The notes: generated by a model from the letters alone, not told the origin. Positions 22,908-31,609 are shown, counted from the stretch's first letter. The stretch is DNA of 45,836 nt from Paraburkholderia sp. Ac-20340 (GCF_017104965.1 NZ_JAAGPR010000051.1:1-45836); one strand, 5' to 3'. Numbers and translations: made by a program.

Positions 22908-25151
22908 TTACTTCGCGACCGCTTCGAGCGCTGCGTTGAACGTCGCGCTCGGGCGCATCACTTCAGCCAGCTTCGCAAAGTCCGGCTTGTAGTAACCGCC
23001 GATATCGACCGGCTTGCCCTGAACAGCAGCCAGCTCAGCAACGATCTTCTGTTCGTTGTCGGCCAGTGCCTTCGCGAGCGGCGCGAACTGGGCGGCGAGT
23101 TCCGCGTCGTCCTTCTGCGCTGCCAGCTCTTGTGCCCAGTACATCGACAGGTAGAACTGGCTGCCGCGGTTGTCCAGCTCGCCGGTCTTCGGCGACGGGC
23201 CCTTGTTGTTGTCCAGCAGCTTGCCGGTTGCGGCGTCGAGCGTCTTCGCGAGCAGCTTGGCGCGCGCGTTGTTCGTCTTGATGCCGAGGTCTTCCAGCGA
23301 CACTGCCAGCGCGAGGAATTCGCCGAGCGAGTCCCAACGCAGGTGGTCTTCCTGAACCAGCTGCTGCACGTGCTTCGGAGCCGAACCGCCTGCGCCCGTT
23401 TCGTACATGCCGCCACCGGCCATCAGCGGAACGATCGAGAGCATCTTCGCCGACGTGCCCAGTTCCATGATCGGGAACAGGTCGGTCAGGTAGTCGCGCA
23501 GGATGTTGCCGGTGACCGAGATCGTGTCCAGACCGCGGATCACGCGCTCGAGCGTGTAACGCATCGCGCGCACTTGCGACATGATCTGGATGTCCAGGCC
23601 GCTCGTGTCGTAATCCTTCAGGTACGCTTCGACCTTCTTGATCACTTCGTTTTCGTGCGGACGATACGGGTCGAGCCAGAACACGGCCGGCGTGTCCGAG
23701 TTCTTCGCGCGCGTGACGGCCAGCTTGACCCAGTCGCGGATCGGAGCGTCCTTCACGAGGCACATACGCCAGATGTCGCCTTGCTCGACTTCCTGCGTGA
23801 GCGCGTCCAGCACTTCGTTGGTTGCGTTGTCAACGATACGGGCCGTGCCGTCCTTCGGGATTTCGAAGGTCTTGTCGTGCGAACCGTACTCTTCAGCCTT
23901 CTGCGCCATCAGGCCGACGTTCGGCACCGTGCCCATGGTCTTCGGGTCGAATGCGCCGTTGGTCTTGCAGAAGTTGATGATTTCCTGGTAAATGCGCGCG
24001 AACGTGCTTTCCGGGATCAGGCACTTCGTATCGGCCGGGCGGCCGTCGGCGCCCCACATCTTGCCGCCTGCGCGGATCATCGCGGGCATCGATGCGTCGA
24101 CGATCACGTCGTTCGGTGCGTGCAGGTTCGAGATGCCCTTGGCCGAATCGACCATCGCCAGCGCCGGACGGTGCTCGTGGCACGCGTGCATGTCGCGGAT
24201 GACTTCTTCGCGCTGCGATTCCGGCAGCGTGTCGATCTTCGTGTAGAGATCGACGAGGCCGTTGTTGACGTTCACGCCCAGTTGTTCGAACAGCTTGGCG
24301 TGCTTCGCGAACGCGTCCTTGTAGAACGTGCGCACAGCGTGGCCGAACACGATCGGGTGCGAAACCTTCATCATGGTCGCCTTGACGTGCAGCGACAGCA
24401 TGACGCCGGTCTTGCGCGCGTCTTCCATCTGGTCTTCATAGAAGTCCAGCAGGGCCTTCTTGCTCATGAACATGCTGTCGACGATTTCGCCAGCCTGCAG
24501 CGAGACCTTCGGCTTGAGGACGATGGTTTCGCCGCTCTTCGTCACGAGTTCCATGCGCACTTCGCGCGCCTTGTCGGTCGTGATCGACTTTTCGCCGTGG
24601 TAGAAGTCGCCGTGCTTCATGTGCGCGACGTGGGTGCGCGAAGCCATGCTCCACTCGCCCATGCTGTGCGGGTGCTTCTTCGCGTAGTTCTTGACTGCCA
24701 GCGGTGCGCGGCGGTCCGAGTTGCCTTCGCGCAGGACCGGGTTCACCGCCGAGCCGAGGCACTTCGAATAGCGCTTCTGGATAGCCTTTTCTTCGTCGGT
24801 CTTCGGATCTTCCGGGAAGTCGGGGATCTTGTAGCCCTTGTTCTGGAGTTCCTTGATGGCTGCGACGAGCTGCGGCACCGATGCGCTGATGTTCGGCAGC
24901 TTGATGATGTTGGTTTCCGGCAGCTGCGTGAGACGACCCAGTTCAGCCAGGTTGTCCGGAACGCGTTGTTCCTCGGTCAGGAATTCGGGGAATTCACCGA
25001 GGATGCGGCCCGCCACGGAAATATCGCTGGTCTCGACGTTCACGCCGGCCGGCGCAGCGAAGGTGCGGATGATCGGCAGAAACGCGCTGGTGGCAAGCAG
25101 CGGCGCTTCATCGGTCAGGGTATAGATGATGGTGGGTTGCTGGGTACTCAT
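22908..25151 (-). CDS. icd: Monomeric NADP-dependent isocitrate dehydrogenase (IDH-II type)
   Basis: 747 residues from ATG 25151 (MSTQQPTIIYTLTDEAPLLATSAFLPIIRTFA), close to the usual 740 of the monomeric family, which is unrelated in length to the 420-residue dimeric enzyme. It oxidises isocitrate to 2-oxoglutarate with NADP in the TCA cycle. Family landmarks include SDISVAGRILGEFPEFL, KLPNISASVPQLVAAIKELQ, ILREGNSDRRAP-type text here as VLREGNSDRRAPLAVKNYAKKHPHS, and ETGAGGSAPKHVQQ near the C-terminus. In-frame sequence reaches back to 25217, but the start at 25151 matches the family. It is a single-gene unit ended by two hairpins, with a perfect palindrome 114 bp upstream of the start as a possible operator. 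Confidence 0.95.
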   Translation of the reverse strand: MSTQQPTIIYTLTDEAPLLATSAFLPIIRTFAAPAGVNVETSDISVAGRILGEFPEFLTEEQRVPDNLAELGRLTQLPETNIIKLPNISASVPQLVAAIKELQNKGYKIPDFPEDPKTDEEKAIQKRYSKCLGSAVNPVLREGNSDRRAPLAVKNYAKKHPHSMGEWSMASRTHVAHMKHGDFYHGEKSITTDKAREVRMELVTKSGETIVLKPKVSLQAGEIVDSMFMSKKALLDFYEDQMEDARKTGVMLSLHVKATMMKVSHPIVFGHAVRTFYKDAFAKHAKLFEQLGVNVNNGLVDLYTKIDTLPESQREEVIRDMHACHEHRPALAMVDSAKGISNLHAPNDVIVDASMPAMIRAGGKMWGADGRPADTKCLIPESTFARIYQEIINFCKTNGAFDPKTMGTVPNVGLMAQKAEEYGSHDKTFEIPKDGTARIVDNATNEVLDALTQEVEQGDIWRMCLVKDAPIRDWVKLAVTRAKNSDTPAVFWLDPYRPHENEVIKKVEAYLKDYDTSGLDIQIMSQVRAMRYTLERVIRGLDTISVTGNILRDYLTDLFPIMELGTSAKMLSIVPLMAGGGMYETGAGGSAPKHVQQLVQEDHLRWDSLGEFLALAVSLEDLGIKTNNARAKLLAKTLDAATGKLLDNNKGPSPKTGELDNRGSQFYLSMYWAQELAAQKDDAELAAQFAPLAKALADNEQKIVAELAAVQGKPVDIGGYYKPDFAKLAEVMRPSATFNAALEAVAK

Positions 25152-25655
25152 CGGCTTCTTGGCGGGATCGTTAAACGAGGTGGTAACACCACCGGCTGCG
25201 CGCAGTCGGCGAAACACCTGGATTTTGCCTCAATTTCGGATCGCCCGGGGCCGAGATCGACATGAATTTCATATTATGAAATTGCGTTGCGCGGGCATGT
25301 TCATGCGTGAAATCGTCGCGTTTGCCGCGAACGGGCGGGCTTGCGCTGAAAACGTTATCGCCGCAAATGCCTGATAAATAAAGGCTTACGCGCTATTTTG
25401 AATCGCTCGGGGACGGATCGGATAATTTCAGTTTCGTACCCTCGATTCTTTGTCAAGTTGGTGAAGACCCTTGCTGAAAGCGAGGGGTATCGCTGAGTCT
25501 TATAGAAGAATTTATTGCCGCAGCGCTTCGTTTTGCGTCCGAATTTCCTGGTCAAACAGTGGGGTATTGGCGGCGAACCGATGCAGGATTCAGACGATTC
25601 GCCACCGTCAGGATTGCGCGGGCCGGTCCTTCGTTCCGGTCATTACGTCCGGTCG
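25152..25655. other. Intergenic region upstream of icd
   Basis: About 500 bp between the icd start and the stop of the esterase gene. No convincing gene is seen in any frame. It holds the palindrome at 25265-25283, which is the likely control region of icd, an AT-richer stretch at about 25370-25560, and at its right end a 13-bp-period repeat running into the esterase stop. Confidence 0.4.
25265..25283. promoter_or_regulatory. Perfect palindrome, candidate operator upstream of icd
   Basis: AATTTCATA-T-TATGAAATT is a perfect inverted repeat with 9-bp arms and a one-base centre, in an otherwise GC-rich genome. It lies 114-132 bp upstream of the icd start codon and no other gene starts nearby. 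The symmetry fits a dimeric repressor or activator; I cannot name the family. Confidence 0.5.
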
Positions 25656-25666
25656 TTACTTCCGGT
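25623..25666. repeat. Short tandem repeat, 13-bp period
   Basis: CCGGT recurs at exactly 13-base intervals (25623, 25636, 25649, 25662), with related spacer bases of the type TC(A/G)TTAC(G/T)T. The array crosses the stop codon of the esterase gene (25656-25658). About three and a half imperfect units. Confidence 0.6.
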
Positions 25667-26480
25667 TCAGGAATTCCAGCAGGTCGGCGTTGACCTTGTC
25701 GGCTTCGGTCGTGCACATGCCGTGCGAGCCGCCCGGATAAATCTTGAGCGTCGCATCCTTGACGATCTTCGCGGAGAGCTTGCCCGCGTCGTCGATCGGC
25801 ACGATCTGGTCGTCGTCGCCGTGCAGGATCAGCGTGGGCACGTCGATCTTCTTCAGATCCTCGGTGTAATCGACTTCCGAGAATTCGTGCACGCACTCGT
25901 AGAGCGCCAGCATGCCGCCCCACATGCCCTGCAGCCAGAACGCGTCGATCGTGCCCTGCGAGGTCTTCGCGCCGCTGCGATTGAAGCCGTAGAACGGCAC
26001 GGCCAGATCCTTGAAGAACTGCGAGCGGTTATCGACGACACCTTTGCGAATGTTGTCGAACACTTCCCTGGGCAGGCCGCCCGGATTCTGTTCGCTCTTG
26101 ATCATGATGGGCGGCACCGCGCCGATCAGCACCGCGCCCGACACGCGCTTCGTGCCATGACGGCCGATATAGCGCGCGACTTCGCCGCCGCCCGTCGAAT
26201 GGCCGACCAGCGTGGCGTCTTTCACATCGAGCTTGTCGAGCAGATCGGCGAGATCGTCGGCCCAGGTGTTCATGTCGTTGCCTTTGGCCGGCTGGTCCGA
26301 GCGGCCGTGGCCGCGACGGTCGTGCGCGATCACGCGAAAGCCTTTCTGCACGAGAAAGAGCATCTGCGCGTCCCAGGCCTCGGACGAAAGCGGCCAGCCG
26401 TGGCTGAAGACGACCGGGCGGCCGCTGCCCCAATCCTTGTAGTAGATCGAGGTGCCGTCGCGGGTGGTGAACGTGCTCAT
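25656..26480 (-). CDS. Alpha/beta hydrolase, non-haem chloroperoxidase/arylesterase type
   Basis: 274 residues from ATG 26480 (MSTFTTRDGTSIYYKDWGSG). It is typical of cofactor-free haloperoxidase-like esterases: oxyanion region FSHGWPLSSEAWDAQM, HDRRGHGRS, nucleophile Ser95 in GHSTGGGEVARY, Asp in HGDDDQIVPI, and His in GGSHGMCTT. The natural reaction is probably ester or lactone hydrolysis; perhydrolysis giving halogenating activity is a known side reaction of the family. No signal peptide is seen, so it is cytoplasmic. It stands 238 bp from the next gene on the same strand and shows no clear operon partner. A 29-residue upstream extension in the same frame is not family-like. Confidence 0.88.
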   Translation of the reverse strand: MSTFTTRDGTSIYYKDWGSGRPVVFSHGWPLSSEAWDAQMLFLVQKGFRVIAHDRRGHGRSDQPAKGNDMNTWADDLADLLDKLDVKDATLVGHSTGGGEVARYIGRHGTKRVSGAVLIGAVPPIMIKSEQNPGGLPREVFDNIRKGVVDNRSQFFKDLAVPFYGFNRSGAKTSQGTIDAFWLQGMWGGMLALYECVHEFSEVDYTEDLKKIDVPTLILHGDDDQIVPIDDAGKLSAKIVKDATLKIYPGGSHGMCTTEADKVNADLLEFLNRK

Positions 26481-26718
26481 CAGTAGCGCTCCTGGTTGAG
26501 GCGAAAGGGGAATCACGCGAATTGAGGGTGCTGCGCGGGTATCAAGCAGGTATAAAGCGGGCGTCACCCGGATGTCACGGGGATGTCACGCGGCAGAGGC
26601 GCGGCGCGTTGCCGGCAGGTCGAATACGCGAACGAGTATAGAGAGGATCGCGAAGCGATGATCCGAAGCTGTGCGATGCAGCGCCAGCGTGCGGATGTCT
26701 CGAAACAAACCGCGCACG

Positions 26719-28053
26719 TCAGGCGTGCGTTTGCGAATAACCGTGCGCGTCGAGCCAGTGGCGCACGAGGCGCGCCTGATCGGCATCGAGTGCGCGCAGC
26801 ACCTGTTCGGCCGGCTGTTTGCGCAGCGCCTCGACGATAGGCGCGAGCGGCACGCCCTCCAGATGCCAGACGCCGAGCGGTTGATCGGGGCTCACGACCA
26901 CATCGGCTTCGGCGATCAGATTGCCGTCGATCACCGGCGCACGCTCGATATTGAGCTGGTTGAAATCGGCGTTCACTTGCAGCGGCGCGTCGTCGGGCCA
27001 GAGGCGGCGTGATTCCCAGAACGATCGTGCGGACCAGCGCTGTTCGAGCGCGTAGAAGTCGCGGCCCGTGCGCGCGAAGCGCACGAACAACTGCTCGATA
27101 CGCTGCTGATGAAAGCGCAGCGCGAGCGAGGCGCGCTCCGGGCAACTGAGCAAGGTGTGGATCACGGCGGGCGCCTGCAGTGCAGACGAAAGCGACTGGA
27201 AAATACCGTTGCCCGATAGCGGATCGACGGCCATCGCCGCATCGCCCACGCGCAGCCAGTTGTGCGCGCCGGTGCGCCCGCACAATGTCGCGGTGCTGCT
27301 GCGCGCGTGCAGGCGCACGTCCGTATCTGCGTCGTGCGCGAAAAAGTCGCTCGCCAGCGGCGCGTGCCGCATGCGCGCGCAGAATGCCAGCAGTTCGTCG
27401 CGCTGCGGGAGTTCGGCGCTCGCCACATCGAGTGTCATCTGCCAGTAACAACGGCCGTCGGGCAGGCGCGCCATCCATGCCCAGCCGTCCTGCAGGCTTT
27501 CGATGGCGGATGCCGCCGCGCCACGCTCGCCCTGCCATACGTTCAGCAGGCTCAGTGTTTGCGGCCCGCGCGTGGCGTCGCGCAACAGCGGCGCAAAACG
27601 CCCGCGCGCTTCGACGAGAAAATCGGCGCGCAGCGAAAGCGGGCCATCGGCGGTTTCGATCACGAGGTCGTGACCGGCCGGCGAGGTCTGGATATTGCGC
27701 ACATTCGCCTCGATCACGTCGACGCCTGCCTGGCGCAGATCGTCGCGCAACGCGGCATCGAATACGCGGCGATCGGCCAGAAACTCCGCGTTGAGCGTTT
27801 GCAGCACGCCGTTCCAGAGCGTCGTGCGCGTGCAGGGTCCGGCGACGCTGCTGGCCGCGCGATGCAGACCCGCATGACGCAAGCCTTCGATGACGCGCGC
27901 CGAAAGGCCTTCCACGGCGTCGAAGCGCCGCCAGTCGCTGACGACCTGCACCGCGTAGCCGAGGCGCGCCAGTTCGCGCGCGACCGCCGCGCCCGCAGGC
28001 CCGGCGCCGAGGACGACGGCGCGCGCCGCAGGATTCAGAGCGGCGACGTGCAT
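26719..28053 (-). CDS. FAD-dependent oxidoreductase, LodB/halogenase-like
   Basis: 444 residues from ATG 28053. The N-terminal Rossmann motif is VLGAGPAGAAVARELARLG (G16, G18, G21). The second FAD motif is GDAAMAVDPLSGNGIFQSL near 268-285, the GD...DPLSGxG pattern of the flavin halogenase/geranylgeranyl-reductase group that includes LodB and QhpG-type proteins. These often modify a partner enzyme or a tethered substrate. No LodA-like or QhpC-like partner is encoded nearby, so the substrate is unknown. The frame extends far upstream to 28623, but that part overlaps the next gene and is not family-like. Two palindromes lie within 100 bp upstream. Confidence 0.75.
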   Translation of the reverse strand: MHVAALNPAARAVVLGAGPAGAAVARELARLGYAVQVVSDWRRFDAVEGLSARVIEGLRHAGLHRAASSVAGPCTRTTLWNGVLQTLNAEFLADRRVFDAALRDDLRQAGVDVIEANVRNIQTSPAGHDLVIETADGPLSLRADFLVEARGRFAPLLRDATRGPQTLSLLNVWQGERGAAASAIESLQDGWAWMARLPDGRCYWQMTLDVASAELPQRDELLAFCARMRHAPLASDFFAHDADTDVRLHARSSTATLCGRTGAHNWLRVGDAAMAVDPLSGNGIFQSLSSALQAPAVIHTLLSCPERASLALRFHQQRIEQLFVRFARTGRDFYALEQRWSARSFWESRRLWPDDAPLQVNADFNQLNIERAPVIDGNLIAEADVVVSPDQPLGVWHLEGVPLAPIVEALRKQPAEQVLRALDADQARLVRHWLDAHGYSQTHA

Positions 28054-28077
28054 ACCCTGGGCGACACGCCGATAACG

Positions 28078-28097
28078 AAGCACGCACGTGTGTGCTT
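28078..28097. promoter_or_regulatory. Inverted repeat directly upstream of the FAD oxidoreductase gene
   Basis: A 20-bp near-palindrome reading AAGCACGCACGTGTGTGCTT (one mismatched pair), 25 bp before the start codon at 28053. The position suits an operator or a hairpin in the 5' leader. On the plus strand it is followed by TTT, but no plus-strand gene ends here. Confidence 0.4.
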
Positions 28098-28135
28098 TTT
28101 GCCTTCGTCTGAACGTATCGGTCGAGCGTTGCAGG

Positions 28136-28149
28136 GCTGAACGTTCAGC
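28136..28149. promoter_or_regulatory. 14-bp perfect palindrome upstream of the FAD oxidoreductase gene
   Basis: GCTGAACGTTCAGC is fully self-complementary. One half, CTGAACGT, is repeated 28 bp away at 28109-28116. The pair lies 56-97 bp upstream of the start at 28053 and may bind a dimeric regulator; no adjacent regulator gene is present. The rest of the 28054-28378 interval shows nothing else but the terminator near its right end. Confidence 0.35.
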
Positions 28150-28339
28150 GCCGCTTCGATAGGAAACGAATCGCGCAAGTGTCCCCCTTTGAGCCGGAAA
28201 ATAACGGTGCGTCGCGGCGGCAAGCGTGCCGCGCGAAAGGATGTGGCTCAATCTGGCATGGATGCCTTGATAAGTCCATCCGGTCAAAGACGCATTTCCG
28301 CGCTTCACGAGGGCGCAATGAGGCAGGCGCTTCAAAGCT

Positions 28340-28363
28340 TGCCCGCGTCGAAAGACGCGGGCA
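28340..28363 (-). terminator. Hairpin terminator after the nucleoside permease-like gene
   Basis: TGCCCGCGTC (28340-28349) pairs perfectly with GACGCGGGCA (28354-28363) around a four-base loop. It lies 16 bp past the stop at 28379 in the gene's direction. The following minus-strand sequence is AGCTTTG, with only a short T-run. Confidence 0.6.
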
Positions 28364-28378
28364 GGAACGCAGGGCGGA

Positions 28379-29527
28379 TCAGCGCGAGGGCACGCCAGTG
28401 CGCCAGTCGTCCCAATGCGCGACGATATCCTGCACGAGCGGATTGCCCGCACGATAGAGGTTTTCGAGAGCGGGCGCGAAGCCGCCCTGGCTCGCATAGC
28501 CGAGCAGATTGGCGGCGCTCGACTGGCCCTTGTACGGACGATCGAAATCCGATCCCGCGCGCAGCACGGCCACCCGGTCGAGATCGACACGCTGCGTGGC
28601 GGCGGCGCGTTTGAGTGCTTCATACGTCGCGTTATCTTCCTGCTGCGTCATGCAATAGACGCCCTTGTTACCGGTGAGCTGACGCGTGAATTCGGTTGCG
28701 CGCGCACCGAGTTCCGCGCCCGACCACCAGGTATCGCCTGCAATCGAATCGCAACGGATCACGCTGGGCGCGCGATTGGCCGGCGCATAGCGATACTTCG
28801 CGCGCGCGGTTTTCGCTTCGGGACTATCGGCCAGCGCGACGTCGTGACTCAAGGCATAGGCCGCCGAAGTCAGCTTCGCATTGAGCTGGAAGACTTCGGT
28901 GCGATAGTCGAGCGCGGGCTTTTCGCCGGGGTTTTTCGTATTGATGCCGAGATAGCCGGTATGCCAGCCTTTGGGACGACGGTCCGGGTCGATCTCCCAT
29001 TGCAGGCCGAAATCGACGAGCCAGTCCGACCACGCCGCCGAACCCACCGTGCCTTGCTGCGGATTCACGCCCGCAATGCCCGCCACCAGGAAATAAGTCT
29101 GGCGCAGATCGAATTGCGGCGCGAAGGCGAGTGCCATCGTCGATGCGGCGGCGTTCGTGTGGCCCATGCCGGTGGTCATCACGCAGACATCGTCGTGATT
29201 GCACTGCACGGCGGGATAGTCGGGCGAGAGGCCCGCAACGGGAATGCTGTCCCAGGGCCCGAGCTTGTCGAGCCAGGTCTTGGCCTCGGGCGCGAACATC
29301 GTGACGATCATCACCTTCACCGGGCGCGCGCCCGTGGCCGCGCCTTGTTGCACGAAGGCGCCAGAGGACGCCTGGGTGGACGACGGCGCGTTGCTGGCGG
29401 CGCAGCCCGCGAGTGCGAGGGCGGCGAGGAACGTGGAAGAGAGCGTGGTGGCGTGCGAGGCGAAGTGCGAGGTGAGGTGGCTAGCGAAGCGGAAACGAGT
29501 AACGACGGGTTCGATTTTCTTGTTCAT
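28379..29527 (-). CDS. Purine nucleoside permease (NUP) family lipoprotein
   Basis: 382 residues from ATG 29527 (MNKKIEPVVTRF). The body matches the NUP family (Pfam NUP): VKVMIVTMFAPEAKTWLDKLGPW, VCVMTTGMGHTNAAASTMAL, YFLVAGIAGVNPQQGTVGSA, and GVYCMTQQEDNATYEALKRA. The fold recalls nucleoside phosphorylases (GMGHTNAA loop, IAGVNP). The N-terminus ends in LALAGC, a lipobox, so the mature protein should be a membrane-anchored lipoprotein rather than a polytopic permease. In fungi NUP proteins are linked to nucleoside uptake; the bacterial role is unclear. It lies 97 bp downstream of a sugar-binding-protein gene on the same strand, so both may deal with nucleosides or pentoses. A terminator follows. 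Confidence 0.82.
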   Translation of the reverse strand: MNKKIEPVVTRFRFASHLTSHFASHATTLSSTFLAALALAGCAASNAPSSTQASSGAFVQQGAATGARPVKVMIVTMFAPEAKTWLDKLGPWDSIPVAGLSPDYPAVQCNHDDVCVMTTGMGHTNAAASTMALAFAPQFDLRQTYFLVAGIAGVNPQQGTVGSAAWSDWLVDFGLQWEIDPDRRPKGWHTGYLGINTKNPGEKPALDYRTEVFQLNAKLTSAAYALSHDVALADSPEAKTARAKYRYAPANRAPSVIRCDSIAGDTWWSGAELGARATEFTRQLTGNKGVYCMTQQEDNATYEALKRAAATQRVDLDRVAVLRAGSDFDRPYKGQSSAANLLGYASQGGFAPALENLYRAGNPLVQDIVAHWDDWRTGVPSR

Positions 29528-29624
29528 ATGCGCGTTGGATTTCGTGACGTTCGGTATCGTGCGAGCCGCCATCATATGATGCCAACGCGAAAATGCGCCG
29601 CCAGATTGCGCGTGCAATCCGCCG

Positions 29625-30584
29625 CTATGAAATATCCTTCGCCACCAGCACGACAGGCGTTTCGATGTATTCGGAAAGGTCATCCTGATCGCGATGTTCG
29701 ACGCAGGCTTGCAGCGCCACGTCGAGCCCATACACCGCCTGCTTTTCCGCGAACTGGTTGAGCGTGACGAGCACGCGGCCATCCTTGATCATCGGCTTGA
29801 TGGCGTCGCTGTTGTTGAAGCCGGTGATCAGCACGCGGCCGGTGAGTTGCGATTCGCGCACCGCATCGACCGCGCCGCGCGCCATGTTGTCGTTCGCGCA
29901 TAGCAGCGCGCGAATGCCCGGCTGCGACGCGATAATCGAGGCCGCCGCGAGACGCCCCTGGCCATATTCCCAGTTGCCGGTTTCGGTCGCCGCGATCTCG
30001 ACGTGCGCGGCCTGCATCGCGTCGCGAAAGCCGGCCGTGCGCTGCTGCGCGTTGAGATCGGACGACACCCCTTCGATGATGCCGACACGATCGCCCGCAT
30101 GCAGCCGGCGCGCCAGGTATTCGCCCACGCGCTTCGCGGCGCGGCGGTCGTCGGGGCCCACGTAAGGCACGTGGATGCGCGCTTCGCGCAGTGCGTCGGC
30201 ATCGAGCGGATTGTCGATCGCCAGCGTGAGGATGCCGTGCTGGACGGCGCGACGCGCGGCGTTCACCAGCGCACGCGAATCGGCGGGCGCGAGCACGATC
30301 GCATCGACACGCTGTTTGATGGCCGTATCGACGAGGCGGATCTGTCCGGCCGCATCGGTTTCCGACTGGATGCCGAGTATCACCAGCTTGAACGGATAAG
30401 GCGAGTGCGCCTGGAAACCCCTGGCGGCGGCGACCATCGCCATCGTGAAGGGATCGGGCATGGCCTTGAGCACGAGCGCGATGGTGACTTCGCGCGTGGC
30501 GCCCATGCCGCTGCCGGCATGCGCGGCGCCGATCGCAGCAAGCAGGCTTGCGAGCACGAAACGGCGGCGTTGTGGATGGTGCAT
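29625..30584 (-). CDS. Periplasmic sugar-binding protein (RbsB/LacI-like substrate-binding)
   Basis: 319 residues from ATG 30584 (MHHPQRRRFVLASLL). The N-terminus has a twin-arginine-like signal (RRRFVLA) and a cleavage region AAHA. The rest is a type I periplasmic binding fold: TIALVLKAMPDPFTMAMVAAARGF, DAIVLAPADSRALVNAARRA, ALLCANDNMARGAVDAVRES, and GFNNSDAIKPMIKDGRVLVTLNQ. It should bind a sugar or related ligand for an ABC importer, or present it to a sensor. No ATPase or permease gene is adjacent, so it is an orphan. Its neighbours on the same strand are the LysR gene upstream (89 bp) and the NUP-family gene downstream (97 bp). Confidence 0.85.
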   Translation of the reverse strand: MHHPQRRRFVLASLLAAIGAAHAGSGMGATREVTIALVLKAMPDPFTMAMVAAARGFQAHSPYPFKLVILGIQSETDAAGQIRLVDTAIKQRVDAIVLAPADSRALVNAARRAVQHGILTLAIDNPLDADALREARIHVPYVGPDDRRAAKRVGEYLARRLHAGDRVGIIEGVSSDLNAQQRTAGFRDAMQAAHVEIAATETGNWEYGQGRLAAASIIASQPGIRALLCANDNMARGAVDAVRESQLTGRVLITGFNNSDAIKPMIKDGRVLVTLNQFAEKQAVYGLDVALQACVEHRDQDDLSEYIETPVVLVAKDIS

Positions 30585-30673
30585 GGCGTGAGCGGCGGCG
30601 CAGTTCGCGCGGGGCAGAAACGGAATGGTGGAAGTGTAAACGAGGCGTGCGGGCTTGGGATAGCTCAAGCGGT

Positions 30674-31588
30674 TCAAGCAGCTTCGGCGGCCTGCGCGCG
30701 CGCCACCAGATGCTCGACCATGCGCTGCGCGGCGGGCTGCAAGGCATCGAACGCACGAAAGCAGACGATGAAGCGCCGCTGCGCCCACGCGTCGCTCAAA
30801 GGCACAAGGCGCACGTTCATGATGCGCGTGTAGCTCTGGCCGACTTCCTCCGGTACGACGCTGATGCCGAGCTTCGCGGCGACCACGCGAAACGCCGCGT
30901 CGAAATTCGATACCGTCGCGCGGTAATCCACGGTGCGCCCGCTCAGCGCCGCCGCGCGTTGCAGCAAGGTGTGCACGGCGGTGGAGGGCGGCAGGCCCAC
31001 GTGTTCGAAGCCGAGCGTATCCGCGAACGCCACCGATTTACGCCGCGCGAGCGCATGCCCGCCCGGCACGGCCAGCGCGAGCCGGTCGGTGCGCCAGGGG
31101 CGCGCTTCCAGGCCGCCCAGTTCGACGTTGTCCCAGCACACGCCCACGGACGCCACGCCGTCGCGCACGCGCTGCACGAGTTCCTTCGAGGTGCGCTCAT
31201 CCACGTTGACGCGGATGTTTTCGTGAGCGGGCATGCGCATGAAAGAGGCGAGATCGTCGAGCAATGCCTCCGCAATCGCCGATGCCGACGCGCACACGCT
31301 CACGCTGCCGCGCAGGCCGCTGCCGAACGCAGCGATATCGCTGACGGCGCGCTCGAGCGTAAAGATCACGCTGCGCGCGTGCTCCAGCAGCGCGACGCCC
31401 GCCTGGGTGGGCTGCACTCCGCGCCGCGAACGCGTGAGCAAAGGCACGCCCAGATCGGTTTCGAGTTGGGCGATGCGCTTGCTGATGGCGGAAGGCTCGA
31501 TATGCGATTCGCGCGCCGCGTGCCCCATGTTGCCGTGTTCGCAGACGGCCACGAACAGGCGCAGCGTCTTGGTGTCGATATCGTGCAT
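30674..31588 (-). CDS. LysR-family regulator divergent from the lyase/CoA-transferase operon
   Basis: 304 residues. The DNA-binding domain is at the N-terminus (TLRLFVAVCEHGNMGHAARESHIEPSAISKRIAQLETDLGVPLLTRSRRG). The effector domain follows (GSVSVCASASAIAEALLDDLASFM, VRDGVASVGVCWDNVE, VVAAKLGISVVPEE). It starts 151 bp from the oppositely oriented lyase gene, the classic LysR arrangement, and a T-N11-A dyad lies between them at 31610-31622. It probably controls the lyase-CoA transferase-transporter operon in response to that pathway's substrate. Confidence 0.9.
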   Translation of the reverse strand: MHDIDTKTLRLFVAVCEHGNMGHAARESHIEPSAISKRIAQLETDLGVPLLTRSRRGVQPTQAGVALLEHARSVIFTLERAVSDIAAFGSGLRGSVSVCASASAIAEALLDDLASFMRMPAHENIRVNVDERTSKELVQRVRDGVASVGVCWDNVELGGLEARPWRTDRLALAVPGGHALARRKSVAFADTLGFEHVGLPPSTAVHTLLQRAAALSGRTVDYRATVSNFDAAFRVVAAKLGISVVPEEVGQSYTRIMNVRLVPLSDAWAQRRFIVCFRAFDALQPAAQRMVEHLVARAQAAEAA

Positions 31589-31609
31589 CTGTGTTTCCCA
31601 AACGGAATC

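Noticed and set aside
23130..25265. A 711-codon plus-strand frame opposite icd
   Set aside because: Antisense shadow of isocitrate dehydrogenase.
25355..25555. A 66-codon minus-strand frame upstream of icd
   Set aside because: Basic, without a ribosome site or recognisable family, and composition unlike real genes of this window.
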